From contig JADJVB010000010.1 in assembly GCA_016710745.1 (NCBI GenBank), forward strand, positions 806,001-870,000: a DNA stretch of 64,000 nt, written 5' to 3'. Below the pieces are notes generated by a model. That model saw only the letters and a program-made list of their open reading frames with translations. It ran no database searches and was not told the DNA's origin. The number at the start of each line of letters is the position of its first letter. Within the stretch, counting starts at the first letter, position 1. Below, piece by piece: positions 35,770 through 45,510 of the stretch. The DNA comes from Chitinophagaceae bacterium (GTDB lineage Bacteria > Bacteroidota > Bacteroidia > Chitinophagales > Chitinophagaceae). Both the position numbers and the translations under genes were made by a program.

Positions 35770-36567
35770 TTACTCATCCTCCATACTTCCCTTGGTATAA
35801 CGCTTGATGATTCCCCGTCCGCTTTCCCTGATAAAGGTTACGATCTCGTCGCGTTCATCCGTTGCCGGTAATTCTTCCTCAATAAAATTAAGCGCCTGTG
35901 AAGTATTCATCGATTTGTTATAGATGATCCGGTAGATATCCAAAATCTTATTGATCCGGTCTAAGGTAAAGCCCTTGCGTTTTAAGCCTACCGAGTTAAC
36001 GCCGGCATAGCTTAGCGGTGTACGGCCGGCTTTAATATACGGCGGTACATCTTTACTCACCAATGAACCTCCGGCAATAAACGCATGCTGACCAATTTGT
36101 ACAAACTGGTGAACGGCACACATACCCGCCAGGATGGAGTTGTCGCCCATGGTTACATGGCCGGCCATCTGGGTATTATTGCTCATGATACAATTATTGC
36201 CAACCACACAATCGTGTGCGATATGGCTATAGGCCATGATCAGGCAATTGTTTCCAACCTTGGTGGTCCACCTGTCTTTGCTACCCCGGTTTACGGTCAC
36301 AAATTCACGTATCGTTGTATTGTCGCCAATTTCAACGGTTGTTTCTTCGCCTTCATACTTAAGGTCCTGGGGTATGGCAGCAATAACAGCGCCCGGGAAA
36401 ATGCGGCAGTTTTTACCGATCCTGGCGCCTTCCATGATGGTAACGTTACTACCGATCCAGGTGCCTTCACCAATTTCCACATGTTGATGAATAACACTGA
36501 ATGGATCAACTTTAACATTGGTTGCCAGTTTCGCATTTGGATGAATATATGTGTGCGGATGAATCAT
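35770..36567 (-). CDS. lpxA: Acyl-ACP–UDP-N-acetylglucosamine O-acyltransferase LpxA
   Basis: The 265-residue protein is a left-handed beta-helix built of hexapeptide repeats (e.g. IGEGTWIG, IGKNCRIFPGAVI, VGNNCIM), with the catalytic His in MAYSHIAHDCVVG near residue 120 and the C-terminal helical domain (RINKILDIYRIIY). It performs the first step of lipid A synthesis, transferring a 3-hydroxyacyl chain to UDP-GlcNAc. It follows lpxC-fabZ by 45 bp. Confidence 0.96.
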   Translation of the reverse strand: MIHPHTYIHPNAKLATNVKVDPFSVIHQHVEIGEGTWIGSNVTIMEGARIGKNCRIFPGAVIAAIPQDLKYEGEETTVEIGDNTTIREFVTVNRGSKDRWTTKVGNNCLIMAYSHIAHDCVVGNNCIMSNNTQMAGHVTMGDNSILAGMCAVHQFVQIGQHAFIAGGSLVSKDVPPYIKAGRTPLSYAGVNSVGLKRKGFTLDRINKILDIYRIIYNKSMNTSQALNFIEEELPATDERDEIVTFIRESGRGIIKRYTKGSMEDE

Positions 36568-36612
36568 CAGGTTGTTTATTGGTTAAATAGTTTTTTTAGT
36601 TGATCCTGTAAT

Positions 36613-38018
36613 TTATTTTCTCTTCACCAGTTGCGCTGTTAAATCGGCCTCGGTACACAGTTTATTGCCTACGTATACACTTCCTTTCATTACACAAATA
36701 CCCCTGCGAATGGGCTCCGTTAATTCCATTTTCAAAACCAAGGTATCGCCTGGCACTACTTTTTGTTTGAATTTGCAGTTATCTATTTTTAAGAAATAGG
36801 TATCGTATTGCCCGTCGGGCATGGCATTGATGCAAAGCAGGCCGCCGGTTTGCGCCAGGGCCTCAACCTGTAAAACACCGGGCATAACCGGGTTTCCGGG
36901 AAAATGCCCCTGAAAAAAATATTCATTGAATGTAACATTTTTAATACCCACGATCTGGGTATCGGTTAGTTCAATGATCTTATCAACCATGATAAATGGA
37001 AAACGGTGTGGCAGGGTTTTTTCTATTTGCTGCTGTGTATAAACGGGCTCCTGGTTAGGATCATAAACCGGAATATCTTTGGTGTGCCTGTTTTTTTTGA
37101 TGTATTGTTTTATCTTTTTGCAAACTCCACGTTGCTGCGGTGGCCGGGATGGTTGGCAAGAATATGTTCCTTAATAGGATAACCGATCAGGGCCAGGTCG
37201 CCAACCGCATCAAGTAGTTTATGCCGGGCTGGTTCATTGGCAAAACGCAGTTCGAGGTTATTTAAATAGCCTTCACTTTTTATCTCAACTTTTTGGCGGC
37301 CAAATGCTTTTGCCAGCCGGCCCATTTCTTCTTCTGTAACCGGCTTGTCTACCACTACAATGGCATTATTGATATCGCCACCTTTTACCAGGTTATTATC
37401 GAGCAGCATTTCCAGTTCATGTAAAAAACAAAAAGTTCTGCAGGTGGCAATCTCTGTCTGAAATTCCTTCATCGATTTCAAACTGGCATGTTGGGTACCT
37501 AAAACCGGGCTGTTAAAATCGATCAGGGTGGTGATCTGGTAATTAACCGAAGGCATTGCGGTCATCTCTACTTTTTTCAACTCATCAAAGTAGGAGATAT
37601 TGGTATCAATCGTATACCAGACCTTTGCAGCATCCTGTTCCAAAACACCGGTTTTGGCAATGATATCTACAAAAGGGCCACTGCTGCCGTCAATGATCGG
37701 TATTTCCGGCCCATTTAATTCAATCAGGCAGTTATCAACGCCCATGCCCACAAGTGCGGCCAAAATATGCTCAACCGTGCTCACTTTGCAATCGCCTTTT
37801 ACCAGAGTGGTGCCTCGGGAAGTATCCGTAACCAAATCACAATCGGCTTTAATAACGGGTGATCCGGGAAGGTCGGTTCTTTGAAATTGATAGCCGAAAC
37901 CCGGGTTGGCAGGCTTCAGTGTCATATCAACGTTTATTCCGGAGTGAAGGCCTGTTCCCGATATACTCACTGCTTTAACTAAAGTATGTTGCTTATCTGG
38001 ATTAAAATTTTTATCCAT
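36613..38018 (-). CDS. lpxC/fabZ: Bifunctional LpxC–FabZ (UDP-3-O-acyl-GlcNAc deacetylase / 3-hydroxyacyl-ACP dehydratase), frameshifted
   Basis: The N-terminal half (start ATG 38018, MDKNFNPDKQ) is LpxC with zinc ligands in STVEHILAAL and the late GHRSNVEF. It stops at 37110. The C-terminal half is FabZ with catalytic His in QGHFPGNPVMPG and Glu in VEALAQ. Adding one A to the five-base run at 37115-37119 (T on plus) joins them through NVEFAKKIKQYIKK, a linker, and LPHRFPFIMVDKI. This restores the ~467-residue fused enzyme known in Bacteroidota. Because LpxC is essential, the break is most likely a sequence error. The frame open upstream to 38180 is not part of the protein. Confidence 0.93.
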
Positions 38019-38098
38019 GTGTTCGGCTAAATTTTGTTGGCAAAGATATTCAAAATATCCTGCCCAAGTACCCCGGGATATAAGCAAGTTGTAATCTG

Positions 38099-40663
38099 CT
38101 AAAACTGTATCCTGAAGCTTCCAAATATGCCAAATTGGTTTTGCTTGCCGGCAAAGGTGGAGGAGGGTGAAACCCGCCAAACAAAATCGAGTCGGAATAC
38201 CTTGAAAATATTGTCTATTCCGGTTCCAACTTCAATATAGGTTTGATCGTTTAGTCTTTTAAAGGCTGGAATTTTGGCCCTGGTATCTGCATCCACAATA
38301 TAATTTAAAGCGTAGTTTTCGTCGCTTAATGATCCCCAAAGTGCCTTAACATTCCAAAACTGGCGCCATTTCATTTTTCGGGTAAATGGAATGAAGCGGA
38401 AAATGCCCGAACCAAAATTGTGCTCTACATTTGCGCCGGCATATTGATCGCTTAGGTATTCAAAGCGGTTCATCAGGTTATAGGCGCTTTGGCTGTAATA
38501 GAAGATATCGTTGCCCTGGTGATTTTCGAGGTTGGTGAAAGGCATGGTACCAAAGATCTTACCTCCAAAAACTTTATAGGAAATGATACCGTATGGCGAT
38601 ATTCTCAAGTTGTCTTTTACGGTAAGTGATAACTTGGTATAGTTGTAGGCGCTGTTAAATACACCGGCAAATCCCTTAGCTACCAGTAGCTCTACAATGG
38701 GGTATTTGGTGCCCAATGAATAGCGGTTATAGTCTGTTTCAATAAATCTTTCGAGGTAAGCAAAGCGCAATTTCAGGGCAATTTCAAAATTAGTGAGCTT
38801 CGTGCCACTTGTTACCGCAAAATTTGAATCAGGTGGCAGGTTAAGCAGTGGCGTGTAATGCCGGTGCGATACGAACCACTCTGAGGAAAACCCTTTGCCT
38901 AAATCGTTAAACACTTCAAACCGCAAGTCTCTTACGTTGATGAATTTTCTGTTGTTATTGGGTTTTCGGATGGCCAGCGAAAAAACATTATCCTGGCTCA
39001 CTTCGCCCACCTGGTTGATCCCATTGTCTACATCATTCTGGTACGACAGGTGCAACCGGATCCGTTTGGGTTCTCTGTTAACGATCCAATAGGCTTCGGC
39101 CTGCCCTTTAAATCTTTTATCTCGTAAGCCATAGGCCAGGTAACCATGCAGGTAAACATTTTTCATCAGTTTACTGTTGGTTCCCACATCAAACCTGAAT
39201 CGGGTGCCTTGCACCGTATCAGCGCTTATCCAGTTAAACCAGGGCCCCAGTTCAATCTTCCCAAAATCTTTATACCCGGTTGCTAAAAATCTCAAGTTGC
39301 GTTGGAATTTTTGAAACTTGGGCATTTCAATCAACTTGTCAATGGTTGCATAAATGGTTTTCTCGTTTTTCGACAGGCTGTCGTGCCGCAAATCTTTCCA
39401 CACAGAATCAGCGTTTTGAATCACATTTTTTCCGGAGGTTACCAGCTCTTCAATTCGCTGGTCTTTAAAGGCAGCCGTTAAGGAATCGCTGTTGATGTTG
39501 ATGTCTTTATAGGATGTTGTTTTACGACCAATGAGTGTAAGCGATTTTTTACCCATCACCCTGAAATCGGCAAAAAATTTATCGCGGTTCAGGAAAATGG
39601 TAGAATCATTTATTGGGATATATTCCTGGAAAACGCTGATGCGGTCAATAAAATTAATATTGGCATCCTTACCCAGGTACATCGATATTTTGGTGATCTG
39701 GTACGATTGTTCTTTTACCCAGGCATCTCCTTCAAACGTATTTTGACCGGGGCGTTTTGGCCTGAAAACAAAATGATACAATTTGGTACCATTAACAAGC
39801 TGGGTATCGGGAACAGTAAAAATGTAATAGGCGTCGGCATTATCGTGAAACGGACTGATAAAATCCTTGTCCATTACATTTACATAATTACTGTAAATAC
39901 TCACGTTCTGATTCATGACACCCAGCAATTTTGCAAAACTTTCGTTCTTAAAACCAACAGTTTTGCTGGCTTTTACATGTTCATTAAATTTTTTCGGATT
40001 GTTCTGATAGGCATAGTCACTCAGGGTTTCTATTAAATAAGCCGGTAAAAACGGAGTAGATTCGGACGTGCTGTCGATATTATCGAAAATGAAAGAAAAG
40101 TTTTTCAGCAGAAAATTTTTTTTGGCTTTATCGGCATTAAAATTCTTGATATCGATCTCCAGCTTATTGTATGCTTCGTAACTGAAATTACCCAGGTCAT
40201 ATCGATTATACTGTTTCTTTTTACTCATGATCTTTTTCCATAGATAAAGGCCCCGGTTCCACTTGGCCTTAACAACTACTTCGCCTTTGGCACTGCCCCG
40301 TTCTAATTGTATGTTGAGCGTTTTATTATTTTGCAAACCGTTAATTGGCAGGCTATACAAGGCAAAACCGATAAAACTAACCTGTAACGTATCGTCTTTG
40401 AAATTATTGATCACAAACGAAAAGTGTCCGGCCGTATCGGTTATTTTTCCATAACCCGATTTGGTAAAATACACCGATGCATAACTCACCGGCTCTTTGG
40501 TATGACCATCGAGCACGGTTCCGGAAATGGTCAGCGACTGTCCGAATGAAAAAGCACAAGCGAATAAAAGAATAAAAAATAGTATGTTGATTCTGAAGAT
40601 TTTCAAGAAATAATAATTTTGTTTATAGGTACGTTTGACTGGTCTGTTTTGGTTGTCTGCCAC
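38099..40663 (-). CDS. Outer-membrane DUF5686 protein with N-terminal carboxypeptidase-regulatory-like domain
   Basis: The 854-residue protein has a signal segment (about residues 19-42, ending FSFGQ), then a CarboxypepD_reg-like Ig domain (SGTVLDGHTKEPVSYASVYF core, about residues 45-125). The rest is a long DUF5686 region whose last ~350 residues have alternating strands of an outer-membrane barrel, ending in GIFGSFRIQF. The N-terminal domain is shared with TonB-dependent receptors, but no plug domain is present. It is embedded between lpxD and lpxC-fabZ, which suggests a link to outer-membrane biogenesis. Function unproven. Confidence 0.85.
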   Translation of the reverse strand: MADNQNRPVKRTYKQNYYFLKIFRINILFFILLFACAFSFGQSLTISGTVLDGHTKEPVSYASVYFTKSGYGKITDTAGHFSFVINNFKDDTLQVSFIGFALYSLPINGLQNNKTLNIQLERGSAKGEVVVKAKWNRGLYLWKKIMSKKKQYNRYDLGNFSYEAYNKLEIDIKNFNADKAKKNFLLKNFSFIFDNIDSTSESTPFLPAYLIETLSDYAYQNNPKKFNEHVKASKTVGFKNESFAKLLGVMNQNVSIYSNYVNVMDKDFISPFHDNADAYYIFTVPDTQLVNGTKLYHFVFRPKRPGQNTFEGDAWVKEQSYQITKISMYLGKDANINFIDRISVFQEYIPINDSTIFLNRDKFFADFRVMGKKSLTLIGRKTTSYKDININSDSLTAAFKDQRIEELVTSGKNVIQNADSVWKDLRHDSLSKNEKTIYATIDKLIEMPKFQKFQRNLRFLATGYKDFGKIELGPWFNWISADTVQGTRFRFDVGTNSKLMKNVYLHGYLAYGLRDKRFKGQAEAYWIVNREPKRIRLHLSYQNDVDNGINQVGEVSQDNVFSLAIRKPNNNRKFINVRDLRFEVFNDLGKGFSSEWFVSHRHYTPLLNLPPDSNFAVTSGTKLTNFEIALKLRFAYLERFIETDYNRYSLGTKYPIVELLVAKGFAGVFNSAYNYTKLSLTVKDNLRISPYGIISYKVFGGKIFGTMPFTNLENHQGNDIFYYSQSAYNLMNRFEYLSDQYAGANVEHNFGSGIFRFIPFTRKMKWRQFWNVKALWGSLSDENYALNYIVDADTRAKIPAFKRLNDQTYIEVGTGIDNIFKVFRLDFVWRVSPSSTFAGKQNQFGIFGSFRIQF

Positions 40664-40759
40664 CCAAAGGTATTTTATTTTTTAAGCTAATGAAATAAAG
40701 TAATCGCTGAGTAATGTTAAATGTCTGCCAGAGGGCAGCCAGGCGGGCAATAAAATTGG

Positions 40760-41818
40760 TTAGTGCGATTTTAAGCTTAGCTTTTCTATTATTTCTTTCA
40801 ACTGTTTTTCCAGTTCAAGTACTCTTTTTTCCAGTCCGGGTAAATTGCGGCTGGCAGCCTGGCTGCGCAGCGCTGCGGTATAGTCAAAAGCGGGCGAACC
40901 GGTTATAGCGGTATTAGGTGTTTTAATGGTTTTACTAACGCCACTTTGGGCATTGATCTTAGTGCCATCTGCAATTTTAATATGTCCAACTATCCCTACC
41001 TGGCCGCCGATCATTACATGGTTACCGATCTTGGTGCTGCCGCTAATACCCGTTTGCGCTGCAATCACCGAATTATTTCCCACTTCAACATTGTGCGCAA
41101 TTTGTAACAGGTTATCCAGTTTGGCGCCCGATTTGATCAGGGTACTTCCTATGGTTGCCCGGTCAATGGCTGCGTTAGCACCAATTTCAACCCCATCTTC
41201 AATAATTACATTGCCAATTTGCGGAACTTTTTTCAGCGTGCCATCAGCCTGTGGTGCAAAACCAAATCCATCGCTGCCGATCACCGTGCCGGCATGAATA
41301 GACACATTTTTTCCAATAATACAATCATGATAAATTCTAACGCCGGGGTGAATGATTGTGTTTTCACCAATCGTTACATTATCGCCGAGGTATGCATTTG
41401 GATAAATTTTGGCGCCATCAGCCACGATCACGTGTTCGCCTATATAGGCGAAAGCGCCAATAAAAACATGGTCGCCCAGTTTAGCCGTTGAAGCGATATA
41501 GGCAGGTTGCTGTATACCAACCAGTTGCTGCCGTTTAATTTGCTGGTATCTATCCAGAAGCGTGGCAAAAGCCGAATAGGCATCCGGTACCTTTATCAGT
41601 GTAGCACTGATTTTTTGTTTTAATTCCTGTGATTCATTAATAATGATAATGCTGGCCCCGGTGCTGTATAAATATTCTTCGTATTTGGGATTGGCTAAAA
41701 ATGCCAGTTGCCCTGCCTGTGCTTCTTCTATTTTTCCGAAACTGACCACAGCGGTATCGGCATTGCCTTCCACTTTGCCATTGATGATCATCGCTATTTG
41801 TGCTGCGGTAAATTGCAT
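40760..41818 (-). CDS. lpxD: UDP-3-O-(3-hydroxyacyl)glucosamine N-acyltransferase LpxD
   Basis: The 352-residue protein has the N-terminal uridine-binding domain (residues 1-100), a hexapeptide beta-helix (e.g. IGENTIIHPGVRIY, IGSDGFGFAP, IGANAAIDRATIG) and a C-terminal helix that is a short coiled coil (LPGLEKRVLELEKQLKEI, cited by LEKRVLELEKQL). The catalytic His is in LLQIAHNVEVG near residue 240. It adds the second hydroxyacyl chain in lipid A synthesis. It precedes the DUF5686 and lpxC-fabZ genes in the same direction. Confidence 0.95.
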   Translation of the reverse strand: MQFTAAQIAMIINGKVEGNADTAVVSFGKIEEAQAGQLAFLANPKYEEYLYSTGASIIIINESQELKQKISATLIKVPDAYSAFATLLDRYQQIKRQQLVGIQQPAYIASTAKLGDHVFIGAFAYIGEHVIVADGAKIYPNAYLGDNVTIGENTIIHPGVRIYHDCIIGKNVSIHAGTVIGSDGFGFAPQADGTLKKVPQIGNVIIEDGVEIGANAAIDRATIGSTLIKSGAKLDNLLQIAHNVEVGNNSVIAAQTGISGSTKIGNHVMIGGQVGIVGHIKIADGTKINAQSGVSKTIKTPNTAITGSPAFDYTAALRSQAASRNLPGLEKRVLELEKQLKEIIEKLSLKSH

Positions 41819-41831
41819 ATTAAAAAGCTTT

Positions 41832-41891
41832 TAGCTATTAGCCTTTAGCTTTTAGCTATGCCTTTTTAACGGCCAACAGCTAATAGCTAAC
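41832..41891. repeat. 12-bp inverted repeat between lpxD and the HD gene
   Basis: TTAGCTATTAGC (41832-41843) and GCTAATAGCTAA (41880-41891) form a perfect 12-bp inverted repeat, with further AGCTTTTAGCT units between. It is a simple-repeat element and could form a hairpin in the HD-lpxD transcript. Confidence 0.5.
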
Positions 41892-41893
41892 AG

Positions 41894-43075
41894 CTACTTC
41901 AGGTAACAAATGTAATATTTTTTAACCTTGCCCATCAGGTTTTGGTTAATCAGGGCATTATCAACTTCTGATATGTCTTTTACTGAACCATCTTTAAAAA
42001 GAATATGAATATGTTCTTCATCCAGATTATACGTACTGCTCACGGCCTCACCCGTAAATACCAGCCAATGGGCTTCTTCGGTACTTAAACCCAACCTGGC
42101 AGAGGCATCGGCAAGTTTTTCCTGTATCAAATTTTCGTCTACCGCGTTACCAAAATACTGAACTTTCAGCAATTGCCGGTTAATAATTCCATTACATAAG
42201 GTTGATAGGATCTTGTCTTCATGAAAACACCAGCCTTTTATCGCAGCCATTACATCATAATCATCCAGGTTGCAAAAAGCCTCCAAACTGGTATTTTCAC
42301 TGGGTTGTGTAATAAAATCATGCAGGGGCTGCCTGGTGGCCGCCTGTATAAGTTTTGCTCTTTTAATAATACGTTTCAGCATTTGCTCGGCACATAGAAC
42401 GGTTTTATGCAGGTATACCTGCCAATACATGAGCCGGCGGGCAACCAAAAATTTTTCGATGGAGTAGATCGATTTTTCTTCCACCATTAATTCGCCATGA
42501 TGCACGGTAAGCATTTTTAAAATACGGTCGTATCCAATTACGCCTTCATTAACACCGGTAAAGAAACTATCCCGGTTCAGGTAATCCATCCGGTCTACAT
42601 CCAGTTGCCCGCTAATGAGCTGGTAAAGGAATTTTTTGTGATACCGGTCGGTAAAAATGTCGAGCGCCAGGCTCAAACGGCCGTTAAACTGCTTATTTAA
42701 TTCCTTGATGATCATCAGCGACAGGTCTTCGTGATGCATTACATCAACCAGTACCTGCTCCAACGCATGACTAAACGGGCCGTGCCCGATATCGTGCAGG
42801 AGGATAGCTATTTTTGCAGCCTGTTCCTCGGCAGGATTAATTTCAACGCCTTTGTTTTTCAACTCATTAATGGCAATACCCATTAAATGATAAGCACCCA
42901 AAGCGTGGTGAAGCCGGCTGTGTACGGCTCCCGGATAAACCAGGTTGGCCATCGCCATTTGGTTGATCCGGCGTAAACGCTGAAAATAGGGATGGGCGAT
43001 AACATGCGATATCAGTTCATCGTCGATTGTGATAAAGCCGTAAACGGGGTCGTTAATAATTTTTCTGAAAGACAT
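41894..43075 (-). CDS. HD-domain phosphohydrolase (dNTPase-like)
   Basis: The 393-residue protein has the metal-binding HD motifs: RLHHALGAYHLM near residue 55, LLHDIGHGPFSHALE near 92 and DVDRMDYLNRDS near 157. This is the layout of deoxyguanosine-triphosphate triphosphohydrolase-like HD hydrolases. Substrate specificity cannot be read from sequence. It precedes lpxD by 75 bp, an arrangement often seen in Bacteroidota. Confidence 0.88.
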   Translation of the reverse strand: MSFRKIINDPVYGFITIDDELISHVIAHPYFQRLRRINQMAMANLVYPGAVHSRLHHALGAYHLMGIAINELKNKGVEINPAEEQAAKIAILLHDIGHGPFSHALEQVLVDVMHHEDLSLMIIKELNKQFNGRLSLALDIFTDRYHKKFLYQLISGQLDVDRMDYLNRDSFFTGVNEGVIGYDRILKMLTVHHGELMVEEKSIYSIEKFLVARRLMYWQVYLHKTVLCAEQMLKRIIKRAKLIQAATRQPLHDFITQPSENTSLEAFCNLDDYDVMAAIKGWCFHEDKILSTLCNGIINRQLLKVQYFGNAVDENLIQEKLADASARLGLSTEEAHWLVFTGEAVSSTYNLDEEHIHILFKDGSVKDISEVDNALINQNLMGKVKKYYICYLK

Positions 43076-43393
43076 GAATGGGTTTATATTTTGTTTCGGC
43101 GATTAAACGGGATAGGTTTTGTTTGGATCAACACCCAAACCATATGTTAAAAGTATTACAAAGCTAAATAAAGGCGGGCATCATTGATATAAAAAATTAA
43201 ATTTGTAAGAATTGCATAACCAGTTGATTTTTAGTTTGCGATTGATCCGTCGGTTAAAATTCTCCGGTGTAACCAACCCGGATAGAAACCACCGTTGATC
43301 GAAAATGAAAGGGAAATTTAAAAGCAGGCCGGTATTTAACAACCGCCCGAATGAACCGGACCTGGAGCACACAAGAAATCTTAAAATATATAT
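43076..43393. other. Divergent promoter region HD gene / porX
   Basis: This 318-bp AT-rich gap separates two divergent genes. A TATATATATG stretch directly precedes porX (start inside it). No operator repeats, RNA structure or genes were recognised. Confidence 0.35.
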
Positions 43394-44950
43394 ATGAGTG
43401 TAGCAAAAATTCTTTGGGTAGATGATGAAATTGACAGCCTCACTTCGCAGGTTATGTTCTTGGAAAATAAGGGGTACGAAGTACAGACCAAAACCAATGG
43501 ATTCGATGCTGTTGAATATGTAAAGGACAATATTGTGGATGTGGTCCTGCTCGACGAGTCGATGCCCGGTATTACCGGTCTGCAAACGCTGCAGCAGATA
43601 AAAGAACTGAAAAGTAATTTGCCCGTGGTGTTAATTACAAAAAACGAGGCCGAAAATTTAATGGATGAAGCTATTGGTTCACAAATAAGCGACTATTTAA
43701 TTAAACCGGTTAACCCCAACCAGGTTTGGCTGAGTTTGAAAAAGCTGATTGATAATAAAAGACTGGTTGCCGAAAAAACAACAACAGCCTATCAGCAGGA
43801 ATTCAGAAGTTTGTTTATGGCCTTGAACAGTAATCCGGGTTATAACGAATGGATGGAGCTGTACCGTAAATTGGTGTATTGGGAATTGGAGATGAAGAAG
43901 AGTGATAGTCCCGAAATGCAGGAAGTATTTAATACTCAGAAAACAGAAGCCAACACAGAGTTTTTTAAATTCATTTCGAAAAATTATGCCGGCTGGGTAA
44001 GTCCAAAAAGTTCCGATGCACCCATTATGAGCCATAACCTGATGAAGTTTAAAGTATTTCCTCACCTCGAGAAAAACATCCCTTTATTTTTTGTTTTGAT
44101 CGATAATTTGCGTTTTGATCAATGGAAAACCATTCAGCCCATTTTTGCTGAAAGCTTTCGCATACACGAGGAAGAAACCTTTTATGCCATACTGCCTACC
44201 GCTACGCAATATGCACGCAATGCCATTTTTGCCGGTATGATGCCGGTGGATATTGAAAAGAAATTTCCGGTGCAGTGGAAAAATGATGATGAAGACGGTG
44301 GGAAGAATATGTTTGAAGAAGATTTTTTTAAGGCATTGTTAAAATCGTCCGGCAAAGGCGACCTGAAATATTCCTATACCAAGATCACCAATAACCACGA
44401 CGGTCAAAAACTGGTGGATAATATCCACAACATGATGGATAATGATATCAATGTTATTGTGTACAATTTTGTAGATATGCTCAGCCATGCCCGCACCGAA
44501 ATGGAAGTATTGAAAGAGCTGGCCGGTGATGAAACCAGTTACCGGAGTATAACCGAAAGCTGGTTTACCCATTCGCCCCTGCACCAGGCACTCAAAAAAG
44601 TGGCCGATAAAAAATTAAACATGATCGTTGCCACCGACCATGGAAGTGTACGCGTAAATACACCCGCAAAAGTTATCGGGGATAAACAAACAACGGCAAA
44701 CCTGCGTTACAAACATGGCCGAAATTTAAATTATGAACCGAAAGATGTGTTGGCATTCCGGGATCCACGGGAGGCGGGATTACCGGTACCCAATGTGAAT
44801 TCATCTTTTATCTTTGCCAAAGGCGATCTGTATTTGTGTTACCCCAATAATTATAATCATTTCGCCAATTATTACCGCAATACTTTTCAGCATGGCGGCA
44901 TCAGTCTGGAGGAGATGATTGTACCGGTGATCAGGATGACAAATAAGTAG
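43394..44950 (+). CDS. porX: PorX-type response regulator with PglZ domain (T9SS regulator)
   Basis: The 518-residue protein has an N-terminal receiver (Asp54 in VLLDESMPG, Lys in YLIKPVNP) and, instead of a DNA-binding domain, a C-terminal PglZ/alkaline-phosphatase-superfamily domain (from about residue 200). It has metal/nucleophile stretches FVLIDNLRFDQW, LPTATQYARNA (Thr) and VATDHGSVR (Asp-His). This architecture defines PorX, which controls expression and function of the type IX secretion system and can act as a phosphodiesterase. Length 518 matches. No PorY-like kinase is adjacent. A palindromic element follows its stop. Confidence 0.93.
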   Translation: MSVAKILWVDDEIDSLTSQVMFLENKGYEVQTKTNGFDAVEYVKDNIVDVVLLDESMPGITGLQTLQQIKELKSNLPVVLITKNEAENLMDEAIGSQISDYLIKPVNPNQVWLSLKKLIDNKRLVAEKTTTAYQQEFRSLFMALNSNPGYNEWMELYRKLVYWELEMKKSDSPEMQEVFNTQKTEANTEFFKFISKNYAGWVSPKSSDAPIMSHNLMKFKVFPHLEKNIPLFFVLIDNLRFDQWKTIQPIFAESFRIHEEETFYAILPTATQYARNAIFAGMMPVDIEKKFPVQWKNDDEDGGKNMFEEDFFKALLKSSGKGDLKYSYTKITNNHDGQKLVDNIHNMMDNDINVIVYNFVDMLSHARTEMEVLKELAGDETSYRSITESWFTHSPLHQALKKVADKKLNMIVATDHGSVRVNTPAKVIGDKQTTANLRYKHGRNLNYEPKDVLAFRDPREAGLPVPNVNSSFIFAKGDLYLCYPNNYNHFANYYRNTFQHGGISLEEMIVPVIRMTNK

Positions 44951-44954
44951 GATC

Positions 44955-44980
44955 CTTACCCCAAACCCCTTGAGGGGCTT
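44955..44980. repeat. Palindromic element after porX
   Basis: CCCCAAACCCCTTGAGGGGC contains a CCCCT/AGGGG hairpin 5 bp past the porX stop, similar in type to the REP-like elements at 14424 and 35500. Confidence 0.45.
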
Positions 44981-45137
44981 ATCAGGAGTCTTTAGTTTTA
45001 AAAGGTATACTGAGTTTGAAAGATTTTGTATTATTAGTTATCAACGGTTGTTGAAAATTATATTTTGTATAACTCTATAATTAAGTGAGGTTGCACCTAA
45101 TTAATAAACTTCAAAAGTCCCTGTAGGGATGTAGGGT

Positions 45138-45407
45138 ATGAAATACACACAACATAATTTGGATAAGATCGAGAAAGTGGCCGAAGAATGTGGGTATGTT
45201 ATCCGTTACGAAAGAGGCACTTTTCAAAGCGGTTACTGCATTCTGCAGGACAGGAAAGTGATTGTGATCAATAAATTTTTTCAAACAGAGGGCCGCATGA
45301 ATGCCCTTATCGACCTGATGCCCCAGCTGGAGATCAGTTTTGATGCCCTTACCCACGAAAGCCAGAAGGTTTACGATGAAGTAATGTCTGTTAGCAGTTC
45401 CCGCTAA
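45138..45407 (+). CDS. Small conserved-looking protein of unknown function
   Basis: The 89-residue soluble protein contains VAEECGYVIRYERGTFQSGYCIL (cited by core CGYVIRYERG, residues 18-27), with a hydrophobic VIVINKFF strand and a helical C-terminal half (RMNALIDLMPQLEI). Codon use matches its neighbours and it lies between porX and the MBL hydrolase, in the same direction. I recognise no named family. It could be a small regulator. Confidence 0.65.
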   Translation: MKYTQHNLDKIEKVAEECGYVIRYERGTFQSGYCILQDRKVIVINKFFQTEGRMNALIDLMPQLEISFDALTHESQKVYDEVMSVSSSR

Positions 45408-45498
45408 TTCAATATCTGGCACGATAGCGGGTGCTACACCATTCTCCCGCCCAAGCAGCTTGCAGCTAACAACTTCCACCAACTAACCACCAATTGCC

Positions 45499-45506
45499 TA
45501 TTTTTG
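45499..45506 (+). promoter_or_regulatory. TAnnTTTG-type -7 box of the MBL hydrolase
   Basis: TATTTTTG, 4 bp before the GTG proposed as start, matches the -7 consensus. No clear -33 element is visible. Confidence 0.35.
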
Positions 45507-45510
45507 CTGC

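Noticed and set aside
36085..36603. 172-codon frame antisense to lpxA
   Set aside because: lpxA has clear hexapeptide motifs; the opposite frame has no recognisable domain.
38019..38180. Upstream extension of the lpxC frame
   Set aside because: The family N-terminus begins at MDKNFNPDKQ (38018); the extra codons overlap the end of the DUF5686 gene.
32489..44950. Split of a tsaE–ald–porX cluster as a rearrangement
   Set aside because: I could not confirm that these genes form a conserved cluster, so no claim is made.
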